Shown: positions 36,541 through 44,742, counted from the first letter of the stretch. The stretch: 64,000 nucleotides of DNA from Paenibacillus_D tarimensis_A (GCA_041281825.1 CP166298.1:4402001-4466000), one strand, 5' to 3'. Translations and numbers: made by a program. Notes: generated from the sequence alone by a model not told the origin.

Positions 36541-36752
36541 AAAAAAACGCCCTCATCCGATTGGGACGAGGAGCGTTCGCTCGCGGTGCCACCCAACTTG
36601 ACCGAATAATGAATCCATCATTCGATCCTCTTGGTTCCGCGGTAACGGGCGGGGCCGGTTAACTTAGGATACATCGGCGAGATGCTCTTGACGAAAACGC
36701 CTCCGAGTTGGATTCTCATCATCGGCATGATTCATTTTGTAAGTGTTGATAT
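36541..36752 (-). ncRNA. T-box riboswitch upstream of serC
   Basis: On the minus strand the T-box AAGTTGGGTGGCACCGCG (36581-36598) and a terminator AACGCTCCTCGTCCC / GGATGAGGGCGTT followed by T-run (36541-36576). The part upstream (36600-36750) is short for a stem I and lacks an obvious GACAGAGAG loop, so I cannot fix the specifier codon; serine is expected from the gene. Confidence 0.85.
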
Positions 36753-36753
36753 G

Positions 36754-36781
36754 ATTATACCTGTCGTTCGGGACTTGTCAA
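36754..36781 (-). promoter_or_regulatory. Sigma-A promoter of serC
   Basis: TTGACA, 16-bp spacer, TATAAT on the minus strand, directly before the T-box leader. Confidence 0.85.
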
Positions 36782-36803
36782 TAGTGTGCAGCTAAATTGA
36801 TCG

Positions 36804-37775
36804 TCAATCCAGTTTAACAGGCAAACCCGTTTGAGCCGATTGATTGGCAGCAACCGTTAACTGCTGCGTCCGCCAGGCGTCCGCATACGTGGACAGAATC
36901 CCGGAATCGTCTCCGGTCCGGACCGCATGAAGGAAAGCTTTCGTTTCATTCTCATACGGGTTGGAAACATTTTTGTATTCTTTGCTGCTGTCACCCTTCT
37001 CCTCCGTCAGTCCTCCACTGCTCAGTTCCAGATTCCCTTGATCGGTATACACGGTAAGTCCTGCCGAGAACCCGTCCTTCAGCATGCAAGCATTGGAGAT
37101 TGAGGCGACCGCACCGTTTACCATTTTCAGCGTGACCGTGCCGACATCAGGAACGGTAACGCCCTCTTCCTTATCCTGCATGATCCGTTGCCCATAAGCC
37201 GCATAAACCTCGGAAGCTTCACCGAGCAAATATCGAAGCAGGTCAAAGATATGTGTCGTTTGCTCTACAATCTGACCGCCTGAACTTTCCAGCTTCCGCC
37301 ACCAATATACGCCGGGCATGCCGCCCATCCACCGGCCAATCGCCATTCCGACTTTCCGGTCTTCCAGGATGCGTTTTGCCTGCGCGGTGCTGTCCATATA
37401 ACGGAAATGATAACCGACCGATGTGATCAGCTGTTTTTGTTCAACCATCTTTAATATTGAGCTTGGCGTCTCCAGATCGGCGCCGAGCGGTTTCTCTACG
37501 AGAAACGGGATCTCCCGCTCGGTGAGCGCCCTCTCAATCTCCCCGTGCGCAAAAGGTGGCACACATATATAGACCGCGTCCAGCTTTCTGCCGTCAAGCA
37601 TATCTTGAATCGATCCGTAGCCTCTGGCATTGTCAAAATCCATCGCCAGTTGATCGGATTTCTCCTTAGTCGAACCGCATATAGCGCTTATTTCTACCTC
37701 ATCCATTCCGGCAAGCAGCTTTCCGTGCATTTTGGCGAACCAGCCGGTGCCGACAAGTCCGATACGCAAGGTCAT
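36804..37775 (-). CDS. Gfo/Idh/MocA-family oxidoreductase
   Basis: A 323-residue NAD(P)-dependent dehydrogenase. N-terminal Rossmann fold (RIGLVGTGWFAKMHGKLL, about 4-21), the EKP motif (LVEKPLGA, about 91-98) and the HIFDLLRYLLGE helix that supplies catalytic residues. Family members oxidise sugars, inositols or related compounds. Upstream of the start GGGGA lies before the ATG at 37775. It is a single gene between serC and the divergent lipase. Substrate not assignable. Confidence 0.9.
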   Translation of the reverse strand: MTLRIGLVGTGWFAKMHGKLLAGMDEVEISAICGSTKEKSDQLAMDFDNARGYGSIQDMLDGRKLDAVYICVPPFAHGEIERALTEREIPFLVEKPLGADLETPSSILKMVEQKQLITSVGYHFRYMDSTAQAKRILEDRKVGMAIGRWMGGMPGVYWWRKLESSGGQIVEQTTHIFDLLRYLLGEASEVYAAYGQRIMQDKEEGVTVPDVGTVTLKMVNGAVASISNACMLKDGFSAGLTVYTDQGNLELSSGGLTEEKGDSSKEYKNVSNPYENETKAFLHAVRTGDDSGILSTYADAWRTQQLTVAANQSAQTGLPVKLD

Positions 37776-37943
37776 ACGGAATCCCCTTTCATTTATAACG
37801 TCTAATTGATTTTATAACAACCTGCCACAGAATACCAGTCCACCGTTATCCATTCCGGCTCATTGAACATAGACTGCTATCATAAGACAATTCCGTTAAT
37901 GTTCCCTGCTCCGCAAATTTTTTCAAGGGGAGGTCTAACCCGG

Positions 37944-38732
37944 ATGGGCAACGAATCATTCTCTGTTCGGACCGCTATTTTTCTGGCCGCCGTATGCGGG
38001 CAAACCTATCTGCAGTATATAAATAAGGACGGACTCTACTTAGCACCGTCAGGCTATAAATCAGCCGGAGTTATACATGCGAACGCTTATCAAGGGAGAA
38101 AAGAGCGGTTCGGCTTCGTGCTCGAATCCAAAGATACGATCATCGTTGCCTTCCGGGGCACAAGTTCTGCCGTCGAATGGATTTCCGATCTCATTGCTCA
38201 GCAAACCGTCTATAAGCCGATCAAGCAAGGAGGGCAGACGCATAAAGGGTTTACCGACATTTATATGTCCGCCCGCAACGAGCTTCTGTCAGCCCTTGGC
38301 CGGTTATCACCGCGCAAACGGCTGTATGTGACCGGACACAGCCTTGGCGGAGCGCTGGCGGTTCTGGCCGCACCGGATATCGCCGTCAATACGGCCCATA
38401 AACGGCCTCATGTATATACATTTGCCGCACCAAGAGCAGGCGACCCCAAATTCGTCCGTATGTTTAACGCTAAAGTTCCCGTATGCTGGCGCATATATAA
38501 CGAACACGATATCGTACCCCACCTACCTCCGCTTATTTACAGATCGCCGAAGAACGAAGAATACTATTTCTACCTTCATGTCAAAGGAGAGCATAAGCTG
38601 AGCTTCAAAGGCGGCTCCGTCCCGGGAAACCACTTAATGAACGGTCATTTTGAAGTTTTGGCCGGCAAAGATCCTCAATATGCGGCCCAGATGTGCAGCG
38701 ATCCGCCTTCGTGGTGTCCCATGGAAATTTGA
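37944..38732 (+). CDS. Class 3 lipase-family alpha/beta hydrolase
   Basis: A 262-residue lipase_3-type hydrolase with nucleophile elbow TGHSLGGAL (Ser about 133), FRGTSS (oxyanion region), Asp in YNEHDIVP and His in NGHFE near the end. No signal peptide, so intracellular or released otherwise. I start it at the ATG at 37944, nine bases after GGGGAGGT; the longer frame from 37863 lacks a ribosome site. Likely acts on acylglycerols or other esters. A perfect bidirectional terminator follows 120 bp later. Confidence 0.87.
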   Translation: MGNESFSVRTAIFLAAVCGQTYLQYINKDGLYLAPSGYKSAGVIHANAYQGRKERFGFVLESKDTIIVAFRGTSSAVEWISDLIAQQTVYKPIKQGGQTHKGFTDIYMSARNELLSALGRLSPRKRLYVTGHSLGGALAVLAAPDIAVNTAHKRPHVYTFAAPRAGDPKFVRMFNAKVPVCWRIYNEHDIVPHLPPLIYRSPKNEEYYFYLHVKGEHKLSFKGGSVPGNHLMNGHFEVLAGKDPQYAAQMCSDPPSWCPMEI

Positions 38733-38749
38733 TCAATATGGATGGAGCT

Positions 38750-38800
38750 TAACGAGCGTAAACGGCTTAGCCGTCCTCTGGCGGCTATGCTTCGTTTCGC
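38750..38800. repeat. Modular hairpin repeat family, short copy C
   Basis: Contains GAGCGTAAACGGCTT, GCCGTCCTCTGGCGGC and CTTCGTTTCGCGG, matching one end of copy B (18597-18716) in the same orientation but without the middle hairpin. Located between the lipase stop and the shared terminator. Confidence 0.6.
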
Positions 38801-38852
38801 GGAGAATTCTAAGCAAATCTATGTGCAAAGCTTATATTTAGCTTACAATTCG

Positions 38853-38881
38853 AAAAAACCTGGCGAAACGCCAGGTTTTTT
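38853..38881. terminator. Bidirectional terminator
   Basis: AAAAAACCTGGCG aaa CGCCAGGTTTTTT: a perfect 13-bp stem with A- and T-runs, between the rightward lipase gene and the leftward small membrane protein. Confidence 0.95.
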
Positions 38882-38889
38882 CAAGTCTA

Positions 38890-39036
38890 CTATCGCCCCT
38901 CCTTCTGTTGTTCTTGTTGCTCGTGATGTTTGGCTTGTCCGCTCCTTTCCCGGCGAGTTTTGACTTCCAAAATGATTAACAGTGTCAAAAACGGGATCGC
39001 TGCCACGAGTATCCACGGGGACTGTTGAATTAACAA
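38890..39036 (-). CDS. Small membrane protein, 48 residues
   Basis: Found by reading the gap. The TTG at 39036 follows GGAGGG at six bases, and the product starts LIQQSPWILVAAIPFLTLLI, one membrane helix (about 7-24), then a charged tail rich in Arg, Lys, Gln and Glu. The start overlaps the last seven bases of the XRE gene, so translation is coupled, and a perfect terminator follows the stop. Too short for family matching by eye. A second protein of the same plan is encoded at 39878-40015. Confidence 0.7.
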   Translation of the reverse strand: MLIQQSPWILVAAIPFLTLLIILEVKTRRERSGQAKHHEQQEQQKEGR

Positions 39037-39266
39037 TGGTAACCCTCCATTTTCGTATCATTCTGTTTCAACCGATTGGTTTGAAACAACGTATCCACAT
39101 CCGATTCCACGATTAAAGCAATTTTGAGCGCAATATGCAGGGGCGGGTTATTTTTACCGCTCTCAACCATCGCATACCCGCTCTTTGATCGATAACCAAG
39201 CAATGCGGCCATCTCGGCTTGGGTAAACCCTTTTGATTTCCTAAGCGCCTTCAACCGGACATTCAT
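39030..39266 (-). CDS. XRE-family helix-turn-helix regulator, small
   Basis: A 78-residue DNA-binding protein: NVRLKALRKSKGFTQAEMAA, then SGYAMVESGKNNPPLHIALK and a short tail. ATG at 39266 follows AGAGGTGG. Divergent from a second XRE gene; inverted TGTTCA/TGAACA repeats lie just upstream and are likely its operators. It forms a two-gene unit with the 48-residue membrane protein. Resembles phage-type or toxin-type regulators but no phage genes are near. Confidence 0.85.
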   Translation of the reverse strand: MNVRLKALRKSKGFTQAEMAALLGYRSKSGYAMVESGKNNPPLHIALKIALIVESDVDTLFQTNRLKQNDTKMEGYHC

Positions 39267-39279
39267 AAACGCCACCTCT

Positions 39280-39360
39280 TGTTCACGAATCATGAACACA
39301 ATGTTAATTATAGGATATTTTCCCCAATTATACAATAGTTTTTTCACGTTTCATGAACTT
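39280..39360. promoter_or_regulatory. Inverted TTCA/TGAA repeats between divergent XRE genes
   Basis: TGTTCAcgaatcaTGAACA (39280-39298) and TTCACgtttcaTGAA (39343-39357), with another GTTCA at about 39381. The first abuts the start of the leftward XRE gene. Spacing and symmetry fit operators for one or both XRE proteins. Confidence 0.6.
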
Positions 39361-39447
39361 ATGTTGTAAATCGTTACGAAAGTTCATTTTCCGTGTACAA
39401 TAGACTTCAAGAAATCATTCCATTCCAAACAAAGATGGTGTGTAATC

Positions 39448-39774
39448 ATGATCGGTGAACGACTCCGGGCTTTGCGAAAAGCGAACAACATGACACAGGA
39501 GCAGCTGGCGAAAATCATTAATTCCGCCAAATCGACCGTTTCCCAATACGAAAATAATATCAATGAACCCGATATAGAAACGATAATGAAGCTTGCCGAT
39601 TGCTTCGGCGTCTCAGTCGACCATTTGCTTGGAAGAGATGTATACGCGAATTCGGGCAGCCGGACAGAAGAGAATTCGCTGCTCATGGAAAGGCTGACGG
39701 AAGATGAGGAGAGCTATCTCAAGGAGAGTTTGGAGATGTACCGGAAATGGCGCGATAACCGCAGGAATCGGTAA
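39448..39774 (+). CDS. XRE-family transcriptional regulator
   Basis: A 108-residue protein with an N-terminal helix-turn-helix (GERLRALRKANNMTQEQLAK, SAKSTVSQYENNINEP) and a C-terminal acidic then basic helix (about 75-108). This is the common SinR/Xre-like form. The ATG at 39448 has only a weak ribosome site (GATGGTG). A terminator follows. Divergent from the 78-residue XRE gene, so the two may cross-regulate. Confidence 0.88.
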   Translation: MIGERLRALRKANNMTQEQLAKIINSAKSTVSQYENNINEPDIETIMKLADCFGVSVDHLLGRDVYANSGSRTEENSLLMERLTEDEESYLKESLEMYRKWRDNRRNR

Positions 39775-39781
39775 TACGAAC

Positions 39782-39822
39782 AAAAAAGATAGCTGTCCGC
39801 CTAATCGGTCAGCTATCTTTTA
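39782..39822 (+). terminator. Terminator after the rightward XRE gene
   Basis: AAAAAAGATAGCTG and CAGCTATCTTTT pair around a short loop, 8 bp beyond the stop; T-run on the plus strand. Confidence 0.88.
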
Positions 39823-39877
39823 AATTCAGGGTTACTCTACGGAAGCCCCGCTTCGTATCTAACCCCTTATTCTACTG

Positions 39878-40015
39878 TTACCGCTGTCCGCCCGATTCAT
39901 CTTCATGATCTTCCCATCTTCTCGAATAAGCTTTATTCGTTACCCAGAACGTCATCCAGGCCAGAAGTATAAAAATAATCACCGCGGCGATCCATACACC
40001 TGCAGGTACACCCAC
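39878..40015 (-). CDS. Small membrane protein, 45 residues
   Basis: Found by reading the gap. GTG at 40015 follows AAAGGAGG at nine bases. The product (GVPAGVWIAAVIIFILLAWM...) has one membrane helix (about 5-23) and a C-terminal tail rich in Glu, Asp and Arg, ending DESGGQR. Same plan as the 48-residue protein at 38890-39036. Family not recognised; coding is supported by the ribosome site and amphipathic layout only. Confidence 0.65.
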   Translation of the reverse strand: MGVPAGVWIAAVIIFILLAWMTFWVTNKAYSRRWEDHEDESGGQR

Positions 40016-40135
40016 GAAAGGCAGCCTCCTTTGCCGATATTAGACTAGAAATCCTTGTTTAATAGTAATACAAAACGGTACGTATTACGAACGATTATGT
40101 GACATTTAGAGGACAAATCAAGCAGGAGGGAATCA

Positions 40136-40738
40136 TTAATGAAACAGCAAGTCCACCTCTTGATGACAAGCATCCGGCACGAAACCGGCATACTTTTCGA
40201 CATCGATTCGAATCCCTTTTGCAAACATCCGGCTCAATTCGTGTAAAGTGTACTGCACGTTTGTACCGACTCGGTTGTTATAAACGCTCTGAACCTTATT
40301 TGCCGGATTACAAAACGTAACCGAACATTCGTTACATAGCAGGAACCTTTTATTGCTATAAAGGCAGATATGAGCAGCCATTTGAGCTTCCAAGGTGTTG
40401 GGTTTTGAATAAGCGCTATGGAGCAATAACGGAATGAGATCTCCCACCCGATATACGGAACTGGACACTTCCAACGGATAGCCAAAATCATGTTCCGCAC
40501 CGACCCATTGATATTTTAAAAATCCATGTTCGATCTTGTGAAAATCCGGCAGTTTTTGCGGTCAGTTCCGCGTATTGCCCTTCAAACATCGGATTTGATG
40601 CCTTATAAATCACTTTCATATCCATATTATTCACATCGCGGCAATGCAAAAAGAATGATTTTAATGCTGATCCAATTGCATCGCCCTGTCTTTGCTGAAG
40701 AGGATGCCGACTGCACGGATCTGGTATTGGTACTGCAT
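40136..40738 (-). pseudogene. Glycosyltransferase-like gene with two frameshifts
   Basis: Three successive frames together read as one protein of about 200 residues: YQIRAVGILFSKDRAMQL, then ALKSFFLHCRDVNNMDMKVI, then HKIEHGFLKYQWVGAEHDFG and a C-terminal part ending VEKYAGFVPDACHQEVDLLF. The first shift (one base lost) is near 40660-40680, the second (one base gained) near 40540-40555. Similar proteins occur in surface polysaccharide clusters. The start is probably the ATG at 40738, just downstream of the FkbM gene. It lies at the end of a leftward decaying glycosylation operon. Confidence 0.72.
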
Positions 40739-40740
40739 CG

Positions 40741-41391
40741 CTATCTGCATCTCCTGTTCTTGAAGAACGGCGTAACGTAAAACGCATCTCCCCAGGACGG
40801 ATGATACGGTGTACTTGTTGCCACTCGTACAAACCCGTATAATTTTAAGAATTCATCCAATTGACGGGCCAGGGCACAGCCTTCATACAGCTCAGCGAAA
40901 TTGATTTCGGTCAAGATTGCCGCTATGTGTTTTAAAGTGTTTGTTGCCCCTTCAAACGCCAGCAGCTCAGCGCCTTGAATGTCGATATTTAAGATATTGA
41001 AATCAGAAGTCGACAAGCTTAATTCATTTAAAAGGGAGTCGAGCGTTTTACATTCCACATTCAACTGGTCGGTCTCCACAATGAAAGGATACAATACTTG
41101 ATGACTTTTTAACGGCAAAATGGAAATCGATTGGTCCATTGAGGTTACATGCAGCTGAACGGTTCCGTTATAATTGCTGATGGCACATTGAACTAATTGT
41201 ACATCAGAAATATTTTGGACATTGCGTCTCAACCGTTCGTATACATTCGGATTAGCTTCAATCAGGAGTACCTTCCCGATTCCCATTGCTTTATAGGCCG
41301 CCATTTCTTGTCCTTCATGCGCCCCAATATGAATAACACCTCTCGGTACAATCCCGTATTGCTTTCAAAGTTGATTCAGATCAAGCAGCAT
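40741..41391 (-). pseudogene. FkbM-family methyltransferase with in-frame stop at codon 9
   Basis: From the ATG at 41391 (with GGGAAG site) the frame reads MLLDLNQL, a TGA at codon 9 (41365-41367), then KQYGIVPRGVIHIGAHEGQE, the classic FkbM start, and continues intact to the stop at 40741. SAM-binding sequence VLLIEANPNVYERL and the acidic NILNIDIQGAELLAFEG are present. FkbM enzymes O-methylate sugars and other hydroxyls. Only a single nonsense change separates it from a normal gene. No alternative start between codon 9 and the SAM motif has a ribosome site. Probably inactive, unless the stop is read through or is a sequence error. Confidence 0.8.
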
Positions 41392-41445
41392 CTACTTCCC
41401 TACTTTCTGAAAGGAATGCCAAACCTCTTTAAGCACCAGTCATCA

Positions 41446-42294
41446 TCACCCGAGCCAGGGCATTTCCTTCCTGGACCTCAGGGCGATATATAAGCAGTAA
41501 TTTTTTATTTGAGAAAGATCAAGGTGATCCGCGGTCAAATGATCGTATTTGCCGGCCGTGAAATCAAATTTGGAGAACATATCGAAGGTATGCCAGAAGT
41601 GGATATGCGGGTAATTCAAAATCGATTGTTGCGATGTACAGGAGGCATCCAGTTTCAGTCTATCCGGGCTCATCGTCTCCACGAGATGATTCGTCGCAAT
41701 TTCCATGCCATATAAGGAGGATACCCCTTTATACCATCCGGGCCATTCGCCTGGGCTATCTTTGAATTCTTGAGTAAGAATATGATGAGTAACCTGTGCG
41801 GCCAGACGGCATACATTTCGTATCACACCCGGTTTACCGTAATGAGTCGATCCGATGTTATGGATTCCTTTATGGCCCAGACCCAATGAACGAGCTACCC
41901 GTTTAAGGTTCTTCATCACCGGCAAGCTATGGGCGTATCCTCCCAGTCCCACCGTATATAATTCGGGATAAAACGCATTCCAAGCGGGTGTAAGCACCGT
42001 GTCCACATCGGATCTCAGCAGATAATGATACTGTTCCAGAACATCGGAATGTTCGCTGACTAAACAGCTTATGGAATTAATATAGCGATAGCAGATCCAT
42101 TCCGGAGGATGACTGAGAGGCGGACATACGATTTTCACACAATCGTCAGGGACCTGGCTTAAAGCATCCCGGGGACCAAAAACAACAAGGTCCGTATCTC
42201 TGGCCTGAATATATTTTAAAGAAAGATACAGACAACCGAACTGCAGCATCAGGTCGCGTTGATTTTCCAAGAAGATCACTACCGCTCTTCGCAT
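41446..42294 (-). CDS. Putative glycosyltransferase-like protein of a surface-sugar cluster
   Basis: A 282-residue protein beginning RRAVVIFLENQRDLMLQFGC, with a DTDLVVFGP strand and a DxD-like LLRSDVDTVL, features that suggest a GT-A type nucleotide-sugar transferase. I do not recognise a named family with certainty. ATG at 42294 follows GGAAGGAGAGG. It sits between an internally deleted GT2 and the FkbM pseudogene and appears intact. Likely part of the same glycosylation set. Confidence 0.6.
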   Translation of the reverse strand: MRRAVVIFLENQRDLMLQFGCLYLSLKYIQARDTDLVVFGPRDALSQVPDDCVKIVCPPLSHPPEWICYRYINSISCLVSEHSDVLEQYHYLLRSDVDTVLTPAWNAFYPELYTVGLGGYAHSLPVMKNLKRVARSLGLGHKGIHNIGSTHYGKPGVIRNVCRLAAQVTHHILTQEFKDSPGEWPGWYKGVSSLYGMEIATNHLVETMSPDRLKLDASCTSQQSILNYPHIHFWHTFDMFSKFDFTAGKYDHLTADHLDLSQIKNYCLYIALRSRKEMPWLG

Positions 42295-42316
42295 TCTATC
42301 CTCTCCTTCCACCCGG

Positions 42317-42769
42317 TCATAACGGCCATCGGTCAATCTCTTTTCTTTCGAGAAATCGCCGTGCGGCTGCCGTGCGGATCTGGTGTTCCACAACCGGATT
42401 CGGATATCCGCTTAAATTATTGCCGTGCCAACGGTAATCGACCAGCGCTTCCGGAATCGCGGCAAAATTACAGCAGGTTAGCAGTCTTAACCACATATCG
42501 TAATCTTCGGCGTAGCGATAGTTCTCGTTAAAAAGCCCTGCTTTTGAAAATAACACGCGTCTGACCATTACCGTCGGACAAGCAATAAAGTTCGCTTGGT
42601 CAGTCGATCCGTCATTTACGACAATAATCTGAATGTGCGGATACGATTGAACGAGGACACTCTCAATTGCCTCCCCTATAAATTGTGCATGGTTAAAAGT
42701 TGGAATGACAACACTAACAGTGCCCATGTCCATTTTGAATCCTACCTTTCCTTTCATTCCGGAATCCAA
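42317..42769 (-). pseudogene. GT2 glycosyltransferase with internal deletion
   Basis: A 150-residue frame that starts like a family-2 transferase (VSVVIPTFNHAQFIGEAIES, VNDGSTD) and then jumps to a typical end (FNENYRYAEDYDMWLRLL). The normal central part with the DxD motif, about 80-100 residues, is missing without loss of frame. The junction is right after GSTDQ at about 42605. It may make a short stable protein but should lack sugar-nucleotide catalysis. The likely start is 42769 or the inner ATG at 42733. Head of the decaying leftward operon. Confidence 0.75.
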
Positions 42770-42863
42770 TCATATTATATTATGGTAGAATGCAGGAAAC
42801 GTTTGGACAAATATCGCTTACCGCTTACCTATTTACCAGCCGGCCGATAAAGATCATTTACTA

Positions 42864-42929
42864 TAGGCTTCCCTCCATATTCCGATATCTTTGGGGAAGA
42901 TGCCCATACCGCCCCGTTTAGACGAACAT
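42864..42929. repeat. 66-bp duplicated leader segment, copy 1
   Basis: TAGGCTTCCCTCCATATTCC ... GATGCCCATACCG ... TAGACgAACAT matches 44652-44717 over 66 bp with about seven differences. Here it runs straight into the middle of a glycosyltransferase gene; at copy 2 it precedes the YVTN gene. Confidence 0.9.
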
Positions 42930-42933
42930 GTGC

Positions 42934-43590
42934 GCCAGAAATCTCGGGGCCAAGCATTCGATCGGCAGCTATCTGATTTTTTATGACGCCCATCTGTTCT
43001 TCGAGGATTTCTGGATAGACCGCCTGATTGAGCCGATTCGGGAAGGGCTGGCTGATGGCACAACGCCCGGGATCGCTCCCACCAACGCTCCGGATGCCGC
43101 CGGCTATGGCCAGACATTGGATCATCAATTGGGCGTGAAATGGAATGGGTGGCAGCCGAAGATGTTTCCGTGTGCTATCCTGTCCGGGGGCAGTTTCGCC
43201 ATATCCCGAAATGTCTTTTTCGACATCGGAGGGTTTGAAGCCGGCTTCAAGAGATGGGGCTATGAAGATGTGGAGATCTCCCTGAAAATGTGGTTGTTCG
43301 GCTATATATGCTGTGCCGTTCCCTCTGTCAAAATTCTGCATCTGTTCCGGCAATCCCATCCGTATCCGATCGCATGGGAAGACATTTAATACAATATGAT
43401 GCGGATGGCATACAGTCATTTCACGCCGGAGCGAATCGACAAATGCAAGACTTTGATCAGATACGCGGATGCCGATCGTATACTAACCGATCTTCTTGAC
43501 AGCGACGCTGAGGAACAGAGGCGTGTCTATTTGAAACGTCGAATCTATAGCTACGACTGGTTTATGGAGAAGTTTGGCATACCGTTTTAG
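42934..43590 (+). pseudogene. Truncated second copy of the YVTN-linked glycosyltransferase
   Basis: The bases from 42934 to 43590 match 49743-50399 (the intact gene) with only scattered changes, mostly single bases. The first 120 or so codons are missing, and a TAA at 43387-43389 replaces the TAT of the intact copy (WEDI-stop-YNMMRMAYSHF). Breakpoint at CGCCAGAAA. It has no start signal of its own. It is best explained as the remnant of a tandem copy of the leader-YVTN-glycosyltransferase unit. Confidence 0.92.
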
Positions 43591-43722
43591 TTTTCAGGCA
43601 GCATTATGAGGCAACCAGCAGGATGACCCGACATAACCTATGGGAGTGAGATTTATCGTATCGGACGGTATAAAACTTAGCATAATGAATGAGTACAGGG
43701 CGTTGGATGAAAGTAAGCTGAA

Positions 43723-43743
43723 GGCTGCCGCGGCAGCCTTTTT
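43723..43743 (+). terminator. Terminator after the glycosyltransferase pseudogene
   Basis: GGCTGCCGCGGCAGCC followed by TTTTT. A decayed copy lies at 44591-44613. A 71-codon frame runs through it but has no ribosome site. Confidence 0.85.
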
Positions 43744-43891
43744 ACTATTCTTGAAACATATCGAAGTAACGTTCAACAATATCGAGGACTTATATTCGAT
43801 GCTTTATCCGGGGTCGCTTGGGATTAAGAACATATGCCATTTCCGATTTACCTAGTGCTTATTTATGATAAAAGCGATATATAAAAACAGC

Positions 43892-43920
43892 AAAAAGCCG
43901 ACCCCGTTAAAGGATCGGCT
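43892..43920 (-). terminator. Terminator of the small hypothetical gene
   Basis: On the minus strand AGCCGATCC, loop, GGGGTCGGCT, then TTTTT. About 85 bp beyond the stop at 44006. The rest of 43591-44005 shows no gene. Confidence 0.7.
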
Positions 43921-44005
43921 GTATGCGAAATCCTCGATGCTGGAATGATCTTTGCGAGGAGATCGGAACATGGTAACCATTTACGGATTCAATACTCGCT
44001 TGATC

Positions 44006-44383
44006 TTAACTCATAATTTCGACTTTAACTTCCTCAAATAAATCCTGATTCTGAGCTAACAGTATAGCGATTGTGAAGCTTTCTTGAAAAATACCGCGTA
44101 CATCCGAATTATTTTGCTGGATTAACTCATATATCCTCTTCGGAATACTCACGTTCAATTGAACGGAATCTGTGGTCACAACGTTCTCTTCCAGTAGAAT
44201 CTGCAACTGCTCCTTCGAATCAGTTGCTTCCACTTCTTCTATATCCTCGATGGAATAATCATTTTTAAATTCATCCAACCATTTCAGCTCGTTTTGCCTC
44301 GCGTTGACATTCCATGATCGGACGCCATTACTGATTGACTTTATCCGGAGAGTGGACGCTCTTCGTTTATTCTTTCTTTTCAA
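44006..44383 (-). CDS. Hypothetical protein, 125 residues
   Basis: Not recognised. The TTG at 44383 lies nine bases after a perfect AGGAGG, which decides the start. The N-terminus is very basic (KRKNKRRASTLRIKS), the middle acidic (SIEDIEEVEATDSKE), and the C-terminal part (VQLNVSIPKRIYELIQQNNS) could form a beta strand and helices like a ribbon-helix-helix. It stands alone inside a duplicated, decayed region between the two glycosyltransferase copies. It may be a DNA-binding or accessory protein; no function is claimed. Confidence 0.65.
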   Translation of the reverse strand: MKRKNKRRASTLRIKSISNGVRSWNVNARQNELKWLDEFKNDYSIEDIEEVEATDSKEQLQILLEENVVTTDSVQLNVSIPKRIYELIQQNNSDVRGIFQESFTIAILLAQNQDLFEEVKVEIMS

Positions 44384-44590
44384 TGTTAAAGGCCTCCTTT
44401 CCAAACTTGGCTAGATAACAATGTGTTTAAAAAGATACCTCAACCTATGGTTGGGCATTCCGGATACAACAATCTATGGTAATAAACCTATATGAAGCAC
44501 GGCAAGTACCCAATATGTGGGAAAAACTTAGTTTCCTGGAGTGTACCGCGAGTCCTATTAGGCGGCGTTATTATAACGAAGTGAGTTGAA

Positions 44591-44613
44591 GGCTGCTGCG
44601 GCAGTCTTTTTTT
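44591..44613 (+). terminator. Decayed terminator copy upstream of the YVTN gene
   Basis: GGCTGCtgcgGCAGtC plus a run of eight T, followed by CATATCGAAGTAA as in the copy at 43723. Together with flanking bases, 44577-44650 repeats 43706-43790. Confidence 0.75.
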
Positions 44614-44651
44614 ATATTCTGGACGGCATATCGAAGTAAGTTCAAAAAGCG

Positions 44652-44717
44652 TAGGCTTCCCTCCATATTCCAATATCTTTGGGGAAGATGCCCATACCGC
44701 TCGGTCTAGACGGACAT
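44652..44717. repeat. 66-bp duplicated leader segment, copy 2
   Basis: Second copy of the segment at 42864-42929, here about 40 bp upstream of the YVTN start. Probably the 5' leader or promoter region of that gene. Confidence 0.9.
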
Positions 44718-44742
44718 ATAGTTATTTAGTGCAAATAACTAT
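44718..44742 (+). promoter_or_regulatory. Hairpin directly before the YVTN ribosome site
   Basis: ATAGTTATTT, loop AGTGC, AAATAACTAT: perfect 10-bp stem ending two bases before GGGAGG. Position suggests an mRNA-stabilising 5' hairpin. Confidence 0.7.

Noticed and set aside
40140..40247. 35-codon plus-strand frame with a good AGGAGG site
   Set aside because: It lies wholly antisense to a recognisable glycosyltransferase remnant; protein homology on the minus strand is the better explanation.
42854..43419. Minus-strand frames in the glycosyltransferase pseudogene region
   Set aside because: Plus-strand identity to the intact glycosyltransferase at 49743-50399 explains the sequence fully.
43640..43855. 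71-codon frame downstream of the glycosyltransferase pseudogene
   Set aside because: It runs through a rho-independent terminator and has no ribosome site; its homologous copy at 44577-44650 does not keep the frame.
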